The translations under genes and the position numbers were made by a program. This document shows, piece by piece, positions 8,209 to 15,510 of a stretch of 39,483 bases of DNA. Position 1 is the stretch's first letter. Each line of letters begins with the position of its first letter. The notes beneath the pieces were generated by a model, which was given only the letters and a program-made list of their open reading frames with translations, was not told the origin of the DNA and ran no database searches. The DNA lies in the NCBI RefSeq assembly GCF_001975825.1, contig NZ_MTKN01000070.1, positions 3,126 to 42,608 on the forward strand. The letters run 5' to 3'. Source of the DNA: [Flexibacter] sp. ATCC 35208 (GTDB lineage: Bacteria > Bacteroidota > Bacteroidia > Chitinophagales > Chitinophagaceae).

Positions 8209-8427
8209 ATGATTTCAATGGAAAGAAAAGATTCCTTTGGTGTGCACTTTGTGTTGCGCCGGATGAAAAGCGGGAACAACTACATTTATGCCCGGGTAGT
8301 AGTAAATGGAACTATTAGCGAATTGGGTCCTAAACAGGAGATTGCTGCAAACCGCTGGAATTATGATTGTATAATTAAGCTACGTGAAATAGGGTTTCCT
8401 GCTGGCCTTTTTTCGTCAGCCATTTAG
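8209..8427 (+). pseudogene. Tyrosine integrase, N-terminal arm-binding fragment
   Basis: The 72-aa frame reads as the N-terminal arm-type DNA-binding domain of a Bacteroidota phage/conjugative-element integrase at residues 6-51: SFGVHFVLRRMKSGN, YIYARVVVNG and a closing NRWN. The residues after Trp50-Asn51 do not fit the family and the frame stops inside the 3' end of the opposite-strand gene. The core-binding domain and the first part of the catalytic domain are missing; the rest of a catalytic domain, much mutated, is found on the same strand at 9223-9698. Together they look like one integrase gene of about 400 codons split and partly deleted. Two unrelated integrase relics cannot be excluded. 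Confidence 0.7.
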
Positions 8428-9204
8428 ATGTTCCAAAATTTCTAAGTCCTGAAAAGTCTGAATATCATTATCTCGGTTTTTGTCAAAGTATGTTCGATAT
8501 TTTTTGATATTCATTTGTTCCGAAATCTCTTTTGGGGTTAGAAGTCGCTTTGGTTTCGGAACTACTGGTGTAGCAATTAAAAAATCAAAGTCATTCATTT
8601 CTTCTGTCCAGGGTATTTGTAAGAAACCGTTTTTGTCTATAACAGGAATTTCGTTGTCGTCAATGCGATATTGCAAATGGTCAAAAGTCTCGCTATATTT
8701 TTGATATAGGTTTCTCCACCAATTACGGACAACATCTGCGTTTCGTTTATCTTTTGTGTCAATGTTTGGATTAACTAATAAGCCAACAGTTCCCCAACTT
8801 TTATTTATAGATGGAATTCCTATCGGCTCAAAGCCTTCTGCTGCTCCTAGCGCAAAAGCCTGGCGTTCTAACATTCTTGCGTTTTTAATTTCGTCTTTAA
8901 ACCCTAAAATGAAAGCCTGTCCTTGTTGTGTAGAGCTATTGTTTGAAAAAATCATTGTGTAAGTGTCGGAACGTGTTGATGATTGTCTACCATAACGAAT
9001 AGGCACAGAAACAAGTCGTTTGGTTGCTACATTCTCCAAATTCAACGTCTTCCATTTATGTCGAATAGGTGTGTCCTCCCAAAGTAAAGAACCGATAATT
9101 ATAACTCCTCCTTTAAAGTTCATAGTATAATGATAGTGTAAGTACCTCTGATTGGCAGACAGTTTAAAATTAAGAAAAGTGCTTATAGATAAATGTACTT
9201 AATT
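8373..9204. mobile_element. Possible inserted block inside the integrase gene
   Basis: The 235-aa minus-strand gene fills the gap between the two integrase fragments. Short imperfect inverted sequences, AATTAAGCTAC at 8373-8383 and GTACTTAATT at 9195-9204, lie near its two ends. No transposase is encoded. The repeats are short and AT-rich, and about 180 codons of integrase are missing, so simple insertion alone does not explain the structure. The boundaries are tentative. Confidence 0.3.
8416..9123 (-). CDS. Hypothetical protein with gamma-glutamylcyclotransferase-like N-terminus
   Basis: A 235-aa soluble protein, no signal peptide. I do not recognise a named family. The opening VIIIGSLLW recalls the glycine-rich YGSLMW start of gamma-glutamylcyclotransferase-like folds, and VPIRYGRQSSTR followed by TYTMIFS could be an equivalent of the family's YxR strand; the rest (KSWGTVGLLVNP, a WWRNLY helix, and a C-terminal PKRLLTPKEI) has no motif I can assign. 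Catalytic capacity is unproven. It lies antisense between the two halves of a broken integrase, and its 3' end overlaps the stop of the arm-domain fragment. The open frame is intact although its surroundings are decayed, which suggests more recent arrival or selection. Confidence 0.6.
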   Translation of the reverse strand: MNFKGGVIIIGSLLWEDTPIRHKWKTLNLENVATKRLVSVPIRYGRQSSTRSDTYTMIFSNNSSTQQGQAFILGFKDEIKNARMLERQAFALGAAEGFEPIGIPSINKSWGTVGLLVNPNIDTKDKRNADVVRNWWRNLYQKYSETFDHLQYRIDDNEIPVIDKNGFLQIPWTEEMNDFDFLIATPVVPKPKRLLTPKEISEQMNIKKYRTYFDKNRDNDIQTFQDLEILEHLNG

Positions 9205-9222
9205 TTTTGGGATTATCCACCC

Positions 9223-9698
9223 CTCTTTTGTAGATTCATTTTTTTTAGTTGTTACACAGGATTAGCATTGCGGATTTATTAGGTCTGAAACCAGAGAATA
9301 TATTTACTGCTAATGATGGGATGAAATAGATCAGGACATCTTGAGCAAAAACTGGTACACTGATTTACTGTACCATTACTCAAAAAGGCAATATCGATAT
9401 TGAGTAAATACAATCAATCCACGGAGTATATTTTCCCAGCCACCACAAATCAAAATATAAATAGAGGCTTAAAAATAATCAGTGAGTTTGTGAGATAAAA
9501 AAGCATCTTACGTTTCTCCTTGCCAGGCATGCGTTTACGACTACAATCACCCTAATGAACGGGGTGGCTATAGAATCGATCAACATAATGTTAGGTCACA
9601 CGAAGTTGAGTACGAACATGATTTATGCAAAGGTAACGCAGAGTAAGGTAGCGATGTATATGGAGATGTTACAACAGAAAATGAACGAGAATGAATAG
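9223..9698 (+). pseudogene. Decayed tyrosine integrase catalytic domain (IntDOT-like)
   Basis: Reading across frames gives a recognisable C-terminal half of a Bacteroidota tyrosine recombinase. FFSCYTGLA (9241-9267) is followed by a 1-base loss, then ADLLGLKPENIF and DGMK, a TAG at 9327-9329 where Trp is expected, IRTS, a TGA at 9342-9344 where Arg fits, KTGTL, a shift near 9363-9369, then VPLLKKAISILSKY and IFPATTNQ to SEFV. A further shift near 9491-9495 leads to HLTFLLARHAF, MLGHTKLST and the nucleophile-bearing MIYAKV, ending in TAG at 9696-9698. The His normally before LARH is Leu here. The box-I Arg is absent (TGLA), as in IntDOT-like enzymes. The gene is dead: at least two nonsense codons and three frameshifts. 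Confidence 0.9.
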
Positions 9699-9719
9699 AA
9701 TCTGAATTGTATCATCACC

Positions 9720-9727
9720 TACATTTG
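9720..9727 (+). promoter_or_regulatory. -7 box for the DUF6934-like cassette
   Basis: TACATTTG fits TAnnTTTG and ends seven bases before the ATG at 9735. Transcription from it would start at or next to the start codon, giving a leaderless or nearly leaderless mRNA. No clear -33 box is seen. Confidence 0.5.
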
Positions 9728-9734
9728 TATCACT

Positions 9735-10193
9735 ATGAAGAAAGAAAAGTATCCTTATATATTAAATGAAACAACTGCCAGATTTGACTTTGAGAGTACA
9801 GGGCCAAATGGTACAATTAAAAAAACAGTCGATTATTATAAAATTGGGACGTGGATTGATGGATCAAAAGTATATAACCTTGCTTTTGGTGATTGGGATG
9901 AAAATAATAACGTGATTGATGATCTTTCACGAACGGATAATAATGACAGGGATAAGATACTAGCGACCGTTGCAAGTACTGTAATTGATATGGTGGCTGT
10001 AATGGAAGATATAGCAATATATGCAGAGGGAAGCACACCGGCGCGCACAAGATTGTATCAAATAGCCATAAATGCAAACAGGGAGGAAATAGAAGAGGTC
10101 CTCAATATTTATGGGTATATAGATGAAAATTGGCAGCGGTTTGAATCCGGAAAGAACTATGAAGCATTTTTGGTTACCAGAAAAAAAGTTTAA
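9735..10193 (+). CDS. DUF6934-like hypothetical protein
   Basis: A 152-aa soluble protein. The motifs FESTGPNGTIKK, YNLAFGDWD, NNDRDKILATVAST and AEGSTPARTRLY match, from memory, the DUF6934 family of uncharacterised Bacteroidota proteins; the family label is recognition, not a search result. The conserved Asp/Arg-rich core with G-S-T-P-A-R-T-R-L-Y suggests an enzyme or nucleic-acid-binding protein, but no activity is established. A 57-aa gene begins 22 bases after its stop and a terminator closes the pair, so the two form a compact two-gene unit with its own promoter box. That layout, the size pairing and the setting among immunity-like genes and an integrase relic would suit a toxin-antitoxin or defence cassette; this is inference. 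Confidence 0.75.
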   Translation: MKKEKYPYILNETTARFDFESTGPNGTIKKTVDYYKIGTWIDGSKVYNLAFGDWDENNNVIDDLSRTDNNDRDKILATVASTVIDMVAVMEDIAIYAEGSTPARTRLYQIAINANREEIEEVLNIYGYIDENWQRFESGKNYEAFLVTRKKV

Positions 10194-10215
10194 TTTTGAT
10201 TAAAAGGAAGAAATT

Positions 10216-10389
10216 ATGTCTACAAAAATTTCAAAATTCCTTGAAAAAAGGGAAAAGCCAGTAGTAGGTAAATCGAGCATTCCAGAAGAAACAGTGCGCA
10301 ATAGCCCTTTTATAATAAAAAAGATAGAGCAGGCTAAGCGCAGATTGAAGGAACATCCATTTCCTATAGAACTGTTAAAAGCAAAATAA
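10216..10389 (+). CDS. 57-aa basic partner protein of the DUF6934-like gene
   Basis: A small ORF from ATG at 10216 to TAA at 10387-10389, preceded by AAAAGGAAG as a plausible ribosome-binding site. The product is strongly basic (MSTKISKFLEKREKP at the start, IIKKIEQAKRRLKEHPFP in the second half), with a likely C-terminal helix and no membrane segment. It is 22 bases downstream of the DUF6934-like gene and directly followed by a terminator at 10399-10430, so the two are almost certainly one transcript. Size and charge would fit an antitoxin or a nucleic-acid-binding accessory protein; nothing in the sequence proves this. Coding is supported by the spacing, the RBS and the terminator. Confidence 0.65.
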   Translation: MSTKISKFLEKREKPVVGKSSIPEETVRNSPFIIKKIEQAKRRLKEHPFPIELLKAK

Positions 10390-10398
10390 TACTTTCTG

Positions 10399-10430
10399 AA
10401 TGCCTCACATTGGTGAGGCATTTTCATTTA
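10399..10430 (+). terminator. Rho-independent terminator of the two-gene cassette
   Basis: AATGCCTCAC (10399-10408) pairs with GTGAGGCATT (10413-10422) around ATTG, followed by TTTCATTT. It lies ten bases after the 57-aa gene. The ATG at 10400 that could open the next frame lies inside this stem, so it is unlikely to be a real start. Confidence 0.85.
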
Positions 10431-10681
10431 TTTACAAGAAAGATGACAATAATTGGGTATTAATTACCAAAAGAAGAATCCGGTTTGTTATGGACAGTGT
10501 GGGCTATGAAATTATGGTCGAAGAACTGGATAAAGGGGATTTTGTTTGGGATAATGCCGAAGCCCGTATGACCCAATTCAAACTGTTTGACCTGCAGAAT
10601 AATATTTATCTATTGCATTTGGAGCGGGGAAGAGCATTTTCCTCCATGACAACTGTACTGTTTTTTATGGCGCGCCGGTGA
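10424..10681 (+). pseudogene. Immunity-like gene remnant, 5' half missing (copy 3)
   Basis: From about 10424 the frame reads FIYKKDDNNWVLITKRRIR and continues to FFMARR, colinear with the last two thirds of the 131-aa gene at 142-537 but more diverged than copy 2. The first ~45 residues are absent: the homology begins immediately after the terminator of the DUF6934-like cassette, and the only upstream ATG in frame (10400) lies within that terminator. This suggests that the cassette's arrival removed the front of this gene. The stop is followed by GGTGATAAT, also found after copy 1. Confidence 0.7.
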
Positions 10682-10741
10682 TAATGCAGGTATAAGAGGA
10701 GTGTACTTTTGAAGGAGTGAAAATAATTGTGAATTTATATC

Positions 10742-11092
10742 ATGATTAAAGTGAAAAAGCCGAATGTAATATTAAAGATTTTCAACAAAAATGGCGGCGA
10801 AAGTGAGTTCACTAAAATAATTACTGCGGAGAATGAAGCTAATTATTCAGCTCAGCTTAAAGGTCTTCCTGAGGATGAAAAGGGGTTAATTATTTTCAAA
10901 AAAGACGATGACAACTGGGTCTTAATTACAAAAAGACGCATAAGGTCCGCCTCAAAAGGAGAAGGATATGAGCTTTTTCTTGAGGATTTGGAAGAGGCGA
11001 GGCATTGCCTTGAAAGTCTTGAAGCTTATCGGCATAAATTTATTTTAACTGATAAGGATGATAACAACCATACACTTGCTATTATGCCCTAA
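10742..11092 (+). pseudogene. Immunity-like gene, 3'-truncated (copy 2)
   Basis: 116 aa, nearly identical to copy 1 (142-537) up to the codons for HTL, then a different 3' end that stops after four residues (AIMP). Copy 1 continues for about 22 residues with a helix ending VIFFLAR, so this copy lacks the last helix. The ATG overlaps the TGA-like register of an upstream tail ending NLYHD (ATGATTAA). Whether a truncated product is made and stable is unknown; I call it a pseudogene, but a functional short variant is possible. The break point is 70 bases before the HTCS gene of the xylan locus, so it may mark one edge of the accessory insertion. Confidence 0.6.
10754..11076 (+). repeat. Long direct repeat, right copy
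   Basis: Ungapped direct repeat of 151-473. Identity ends abruptly after CATACACT (11069-11076). Confidence 0.9.
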
Positions 11093-11161
11093 AATTCGTT
11101 ATATTGTCAAAAATACACTTTACCTGTTAATCTTCCAGAAACCTATTAATTCCATGTTATT

Positions 11162-14100
11162 GTGAAATATATTTTATATATATTATGCCTGTTGTGTGTT
11201 CCACAGGTTGTTATTTCGCAACAGAGCGACTTTAACTTTGTTAACTTCACCACCAGTAATGGTTTGTCTTCCAACACGGTAAATGCTATTCTGAAAGATA
11301 AATATGGCTTCATGTGGTTTGGAACAGATGACGGGCTGAATCGGTTTGACGGTCTTACGTTCTCTGTTTACAGGCATAAGGAAGGGGATTCAACCAGTTT
11401 GGGAGGTAATTCCATACTCGCATTGCATGAGGATCGTTCCGGCAATTTATGGATAGGTACTAATAATACCTTATCCTGCTATAATCGCAAAAAAGACTCC
11501 TTTATCAATTACAAATTTACATTAAATAACACGGCACGGACCCTTTTCTGCGATCATACCGGCCAGGTGTGGATCGGAAGTTACATCGGTTTGTTCAGGT
11601 TGAACCCGCGAACCGGTAGGGTAGTTCGTTATATAGCAGATCCTGGTAGTCCAGGGTCACTGGTGTCAAACATTATCACCTGTATAGTGGAAGATAGCAG
11701 ACACCGGCTATGGATAGGTGGCAATGGAGGGATCTACCTGTACCAACCACAAGCTGACAACTTTAAGCACTTTAGCCACGAAGCGGCGGACTCACTTTCT
11801 TTACCTGGCAATTCTATAAAAGCGATGACCGAAGACCATAATGGCAACTTATGGATCGGCACAGAAGATGATGGATTGTCTATGCTGCTGCCCGATGGCA
11901 GGCATTTCCGTACTTATCAGCATAGCAACACGCAAAAAAAATCCCTGAGCAGCAACTGCATCTGGTCTTTGGCAGCTGAAAATGCAAATAGGATCTGGGT
12001 AGGAACTGAGGAAGGATTGAACATCTTCGACCTGCAAAAGAAGACCTCGCAGCGAATAGAACATGATGTTAGAAATCGTTATAGTTTACAGGGCAAATCA
12101 GTGCGGAGTATTTACATCGATAACAATGGTATTTACTGGGTCGGAACATACCAGGGAGGTATTAGTAAATACGATAGGAACCTGGCTTTTTTTAATCTCA
12201 GGGAAAGCAATCCGTTTGACCCACAAGGATTGACGGCTCCAATTGTTACCTCTTTCTCTGAAGATGCCAATGGCGATATCTATGTAGGCACAGATGGTGG
12301 TGGCATTAACCTTTTTCACAGGAACACCGGCCTGTTCAGCCATCCACGTTTCTACCAGGACATCAAACCACCTGCTGTACTTTCTCTCGAACATGCCGAC
12401 GGGCTACTCTGGATAGGTACTTTTATGCATGGTATATACACTCTAAATATGCAAACGGGAAAGGTGCACCACTATTTAAGAGGAGACAGTGCCAATCAGC
12501 CTTCGGGCAACGATATCTTTTGTCTGAAAAAGGACAGCCGTGGAAATATATGGATAGGAACCAATGGGAATGGGGTGAACGTTTATGATCCGGTATCCGG
12601 TGTGTTCAGACGTTTTGATAGGGTCAAGTACAAAAAGGACAGCATTACGGTTTTAAACAGAGGTTTTATCAGAACCATAGAGGAAGATAAAGCCGGCAAT
12701 ATCTGGATTGGTACCATTGGAGCAGGTATAATCATGTTGGATGCATCAGGCAATATAATAAGGACTTATACCATGAAAAACAGTGACCTTCCTGCTAATA
12801 ACGTTCAAACCATCTGCGCCGGACAAAGCGGCAGAATCTGGGTAGGTATTCACAGTGCCGGCTTGTGCCTTTTTGATCCGAAAACCGGGAAATTTCAACG
12901 TTATGCCGAACAGGAAGGGCTATCCAACGCGGTCATCTATAAGATCCTTGAAGATGATGCCGGAAAGGTGTGGGTAACCAGTAATAAGGGAATCAGTAGT
13001 TTTGATCCTTCAACCAGCACCTTTAAGAATTATTATCAATATAATGGGTTGCAGCGTAGTACTTTCTGCCTGGGAGCAGGTTTAAAGACAGAGAAGGGAG
13101 AACTTTTTTTCGGTGGGCTGGAGGGATTTAATTACTTTATTCCGAAGCAGCTTAATTATAATAGAATTGTCCCCCGCATTGTATTGACTGATCTCAAAAT
13201 TGGCAATATTTCCGTGATTCCCGGAGAACATGCTGCTATCCAATCACATATTTCATTAGCTGATTGTATCCGGCTTGATTATAAACAACACTTTACCATC
13301 AATTTTGCCACGCTGAACTATACTGCACCGCAGGAGAGCAGGTATTCCTATATGCTGCAGGGTTTCGATAAAGGTTGGAATGATATAGGCACATCACGAA
13401 TGGCTGTGTTTTCGAATTTAAGGCCTGGTAAATACGTTTTCAGAGTCAGGGCCAGTTGTGACGATGGGGCATGGCATACGGAAGAAGCTGTCATCAATGT
13501 AATCATAAGACCTCCTTTCTGGTTGACCATCTATGCGTACATATTTTATTTGTTAGCAGCCGTTGCGGTTTTGTGGGGGCTGAGATACCGGGCTATCCGC
13601 AAACTGAAAACCCGGTTTGCGCTTGAGCAGGAAAGGCTGCAGGTCCGGCAGGCAATAGAAATGGACCGAAAGGAAGCGGAAAGGCAACGTGAATTTGAGC
13701 AGGTGAAGATCAAATACCTGATGAACCTGAGCCACGAATTCCGTACACCGGTTTCCCTCATTGTAGGGCCAGTGGATAAACTCATTCATAACGAAATCGC
13801 TCCCGAAAAACTAAAGCAACTGAACCTGGTGAAACGGAATGCACGTAGACTGTTGAACATGGTAAACCAGCTATTGGATTTTCGAAAACTGGAAGAGCAG
13901 GAAACGAAACTGGACCTTAGCAGGGAGGACATCATATCTTTTATAGCTGAAGTAATAGAACTCTTCAAAGATATCTCCGAGCACAGGCAGATCAGTTTTT
14001 TGTTTACAAGCTCCATTTCCCGTTATTATACAGCTTTTGACAGGGATAAGCTGGAACGGGTATTGTTTAACCTGCTTTCTAATGCATTTAAATTCACACC

Positions 14101-15247
14101 GAAGGAGGGTGCTATATCGCTGACTGTAGATCCTGACCCGGATGCAGGTATAATCATAAAGGTGGCGGATACTGGTGTAGGCATGAAACCAGAAGTGCAG
14201 GAAAAGATCTTTAATCGCTTTTACCAGGGTGATGAGAATCCTGCTATCCTCAACCAGGGGAGTGGAATCGGGCTCTCTATAACAGCTGAATTTGTGAAAA
14301 TGCATGGTGGCTTTATAAATGTGGAGAGCATCCCTGGTAAAGGCAGCACATTTTCCGTGCTTTTACCATTGGAAAAAATGGAAGAGCTAAGACTACCGAA
14401 TGTAGAGATACCTGGTGAAGCGGCGGGTCCGGATGTAGACCACCTTATATCCTGCCAACATGCTGAAGTGGCTGCTGCAGATAAACTAACAGTGTTGCTG
14501 GTTGAGGACAACAAAGACTTCCGTTATTACCTGAAAGACAATCTGCAGCCATTTTATAAAGTTGTGGAGGCGGCAGATGGGAGAGAAGGGTGGCAGAAAG
14601 CGCTGTCAGCACATCCAATGGTCATTGTGAGTGACATAAATATGCCTTATATGGACGGTATACAATTGAGCCGTAAGGTCAGGTTCGATAAAAGGACCAG
14701 CCATATTCCTGTCATTCTCCTGACTGCACTTGCAGGTGATGCGTTTCATATTAAAGGATTGGAAACGGGCGCTAGCGACTACCTTACCAAGCCTTTTAAT
14801 ATTGATATATTAAATATCCGGATCAGGAACCTGATATTACTAAATAAGCGTCTGAAAGACACCTATAAGCGGCAGTTAGATGTAATGGTTTCTGTTGACG
14901 ATGTCGAATCGGCAGATGAGAAGTTCCTGGTAAAGGTAAAGCAGTATATAGAAAACAATATTAACGACGACAGTCTGACTGTGGAAGAATTAAGCAGGCA
15001 TCTTTTTATGAGCAGGGCTTCTCTGTATAATAAAGTTGTGCAGCTTACCGGGGAAACGCCGGTTGAATTTATCCGTTCTATAAAACTAAATAAAGCGGCT
15101 TGTCTGCTGGAGACCAGCGATATGAAAATTGCCCAGATTGGCTATGCTGTTGGATTTTCTACCCCTAATTATTTTGCCAGGGCTTTTAAGGCGAAATTTA
15201 ACCAGCTACCTTCGGAATACCAGGCCCAAAAGAAAAGGTCAGTTTAG
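11162..15247 (+). CDS. Hybrid two-component system (HTCS) sensor/regulator
   Basis: A 1361-aa one-protein signalling system typical of Bacteroidota PULs. After a signal peptide (about 1-20) come many periplasmic propeller repeats with the motif LWIGT (about 25-690), a Y_Y_Y domain (about 700-780), one membrane helix (about 787-806), HisKA with His858 in LSHEFRTP, HATPase with NLLSNAFKFTP and GSGIGLSI, a receiver domain (VLLVEDN, phospho-acceptor Asp1158 in VSDINMP), and a C-terminal AraC helix-turn-helix (about 1273-1361). It binds an oligosaccharide in the periplasm and activates the adjacent xylan genes. The start is a GTG at 11162, since no in-frame ATG precedes the signal peptide. All key residues are present. 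Confidence 0.95.
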   Translation: MKYILYILCLLCVPQVVISQQSDFNFVNFTTSNGLSSNTVNAILKDKYGFMWFGTDDGLNRFDGLTFSVYRHKEGDSTSLGGNSILALHEDRSGNLWIGTNNTLSCYNRKKDSFINYKFTLNNTARTLFCDHTGQVWIGSYIGLFRLNPRTGRVVRYIADPGSPGSLVSNIITCIVEDSRHRLWIGGNGGIYLYQPQADNFKHFSHEAADSLSLPGNSIKAMTEDHNGNLWIGTEDDGLSMLLPDGRHFRTYQHSNTQKKSLSSNCIWSLAAENANRIWVGTEEGLNIFDLQKKTSQRIEHDVRNRYSLQGKSVRSIYIDNNGIYWVGTYQGGISKYDRNLAFFNLRESNPFDPQGLTAPIVTSFSEDANGDIYVGTDGGGINLFHRNTGLFSHPRFYQDIKPPAVLSLEHADGLLWIGTFMHGIYTLNMQTGKVHHYLRGDSANQPSGNDIFCLKKDSRGNIWIGTNGNGVNVYDPVSGVFRRFDRVKYKKDSITVLNRGFIRTIEEDKAGNIWIGTIGAGIIMLDASGNIIRTYTMKNSDLPANNVQTICAGQSGRIWVGIHSAGLCLFDPKTGKFQRYAEQEGLSNAVIYKILEDDAGKVWVTSNKGISSFDPSTSTFKNYYQYNGLQRSTFCLGAGLKTEKGELFFGGLEGFNYFIPKQLNYNRIVPRIVLTDLKIGNISVIPGEHAAIQSHISLADCIRLDYKQHFTINFATLNYTAPQESRYSYMLQGFDKGWNDIGTSRMAVFSNLRPGKYVFRVRASCDDGAWHTEEAVINVIIRPPFWLTIYAYIFYLLAAVAVLWGLRYRAIRKLKTRFALEQERLQVRQAIEMDRKEAERQREFEQVKIKYLMNLSHEFRTPVSLIVGPVDKLIHNEIAPEKLKQLNLVKRNARRLLNMVNQLLDFRKLEEQETKLDLSREDIISFIAEVIELFKDISEHRQISFLFTSSISRYYTAFDRDKLERVLFNLLSNAFKFTPKEGAISLTVDPDPDAGIIIKVADTGVGMKPEVQEKIFNRFYQGDENPAILNQGSGIGLSITAEFVKMHGGFINVESIPGKGSTFSVLLPLEKMEELRLPNVEIPGEAAGPDVDHLISCQHAEVAAADKLTVLLVEDNKDFRYYLKDNLQPFYKVVEAADGREGWQKALSAHPMVIVSDINMPYMDGIQLSRKVRFDKRTSHIPVILLTALAGDAFHIKGLETGASDYLTKPFNIDILNIRIRNLILLNKRLKDTYKRQLDVMVSVDDVESADEKFLVKVKQYIENNINDDSLTVEELSRHLFMSRASLYNKVVQLTGETPVEFIRSIKLNKAACLLETSDMKIAQIGYAVGFSTPNYFARAFKAKFNQLPSEYQAQKKRSV

Positions 15248-15451
15248 TGAGGATATATGAAGTTTAATTTTATGCATTAGGTGTTGTTTAGGAGTAAAGA
15301 TGGAGATAATGATTTTGCTTTTAAACATTTGTGCTATTCATTTTAACAAATAAGCTACTGATACTGCGCCTGTCATCCTAGATTCGCTCCTGTGATTCCC
15401 ACGACCAGTAAACCAAATAAATCTGATAGAATGCTACTTGGTTACCTCACC

Positions 15452-15472
15452 TGTCTGCCGGCACTGCAGACA
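15452..15472. promoter_or_regulatory. Inverted repeat upstream of GH10 gene
   Basis: TGTCTGC (15452-15458) and GCAGACA (15466-15472) around a 7-base spacer, 39 bases before the GH10 ATG. It may be an mRNA leader hairpin or a regulator site. The remaining 15248-15510 shows no gene. Confidence 0.4.
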
Positions 15473-15510
15473 TTGACATGAGTAGCACAATACCTTAAAA
15501 GTCAGGCATT

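Noticed and set aside
10400..10423. ATG at 10400 as start of the third immunity-like copy
   Set aside because: It lies within the terminator stem of the preceding cassette and the encoded residues do not match the family.
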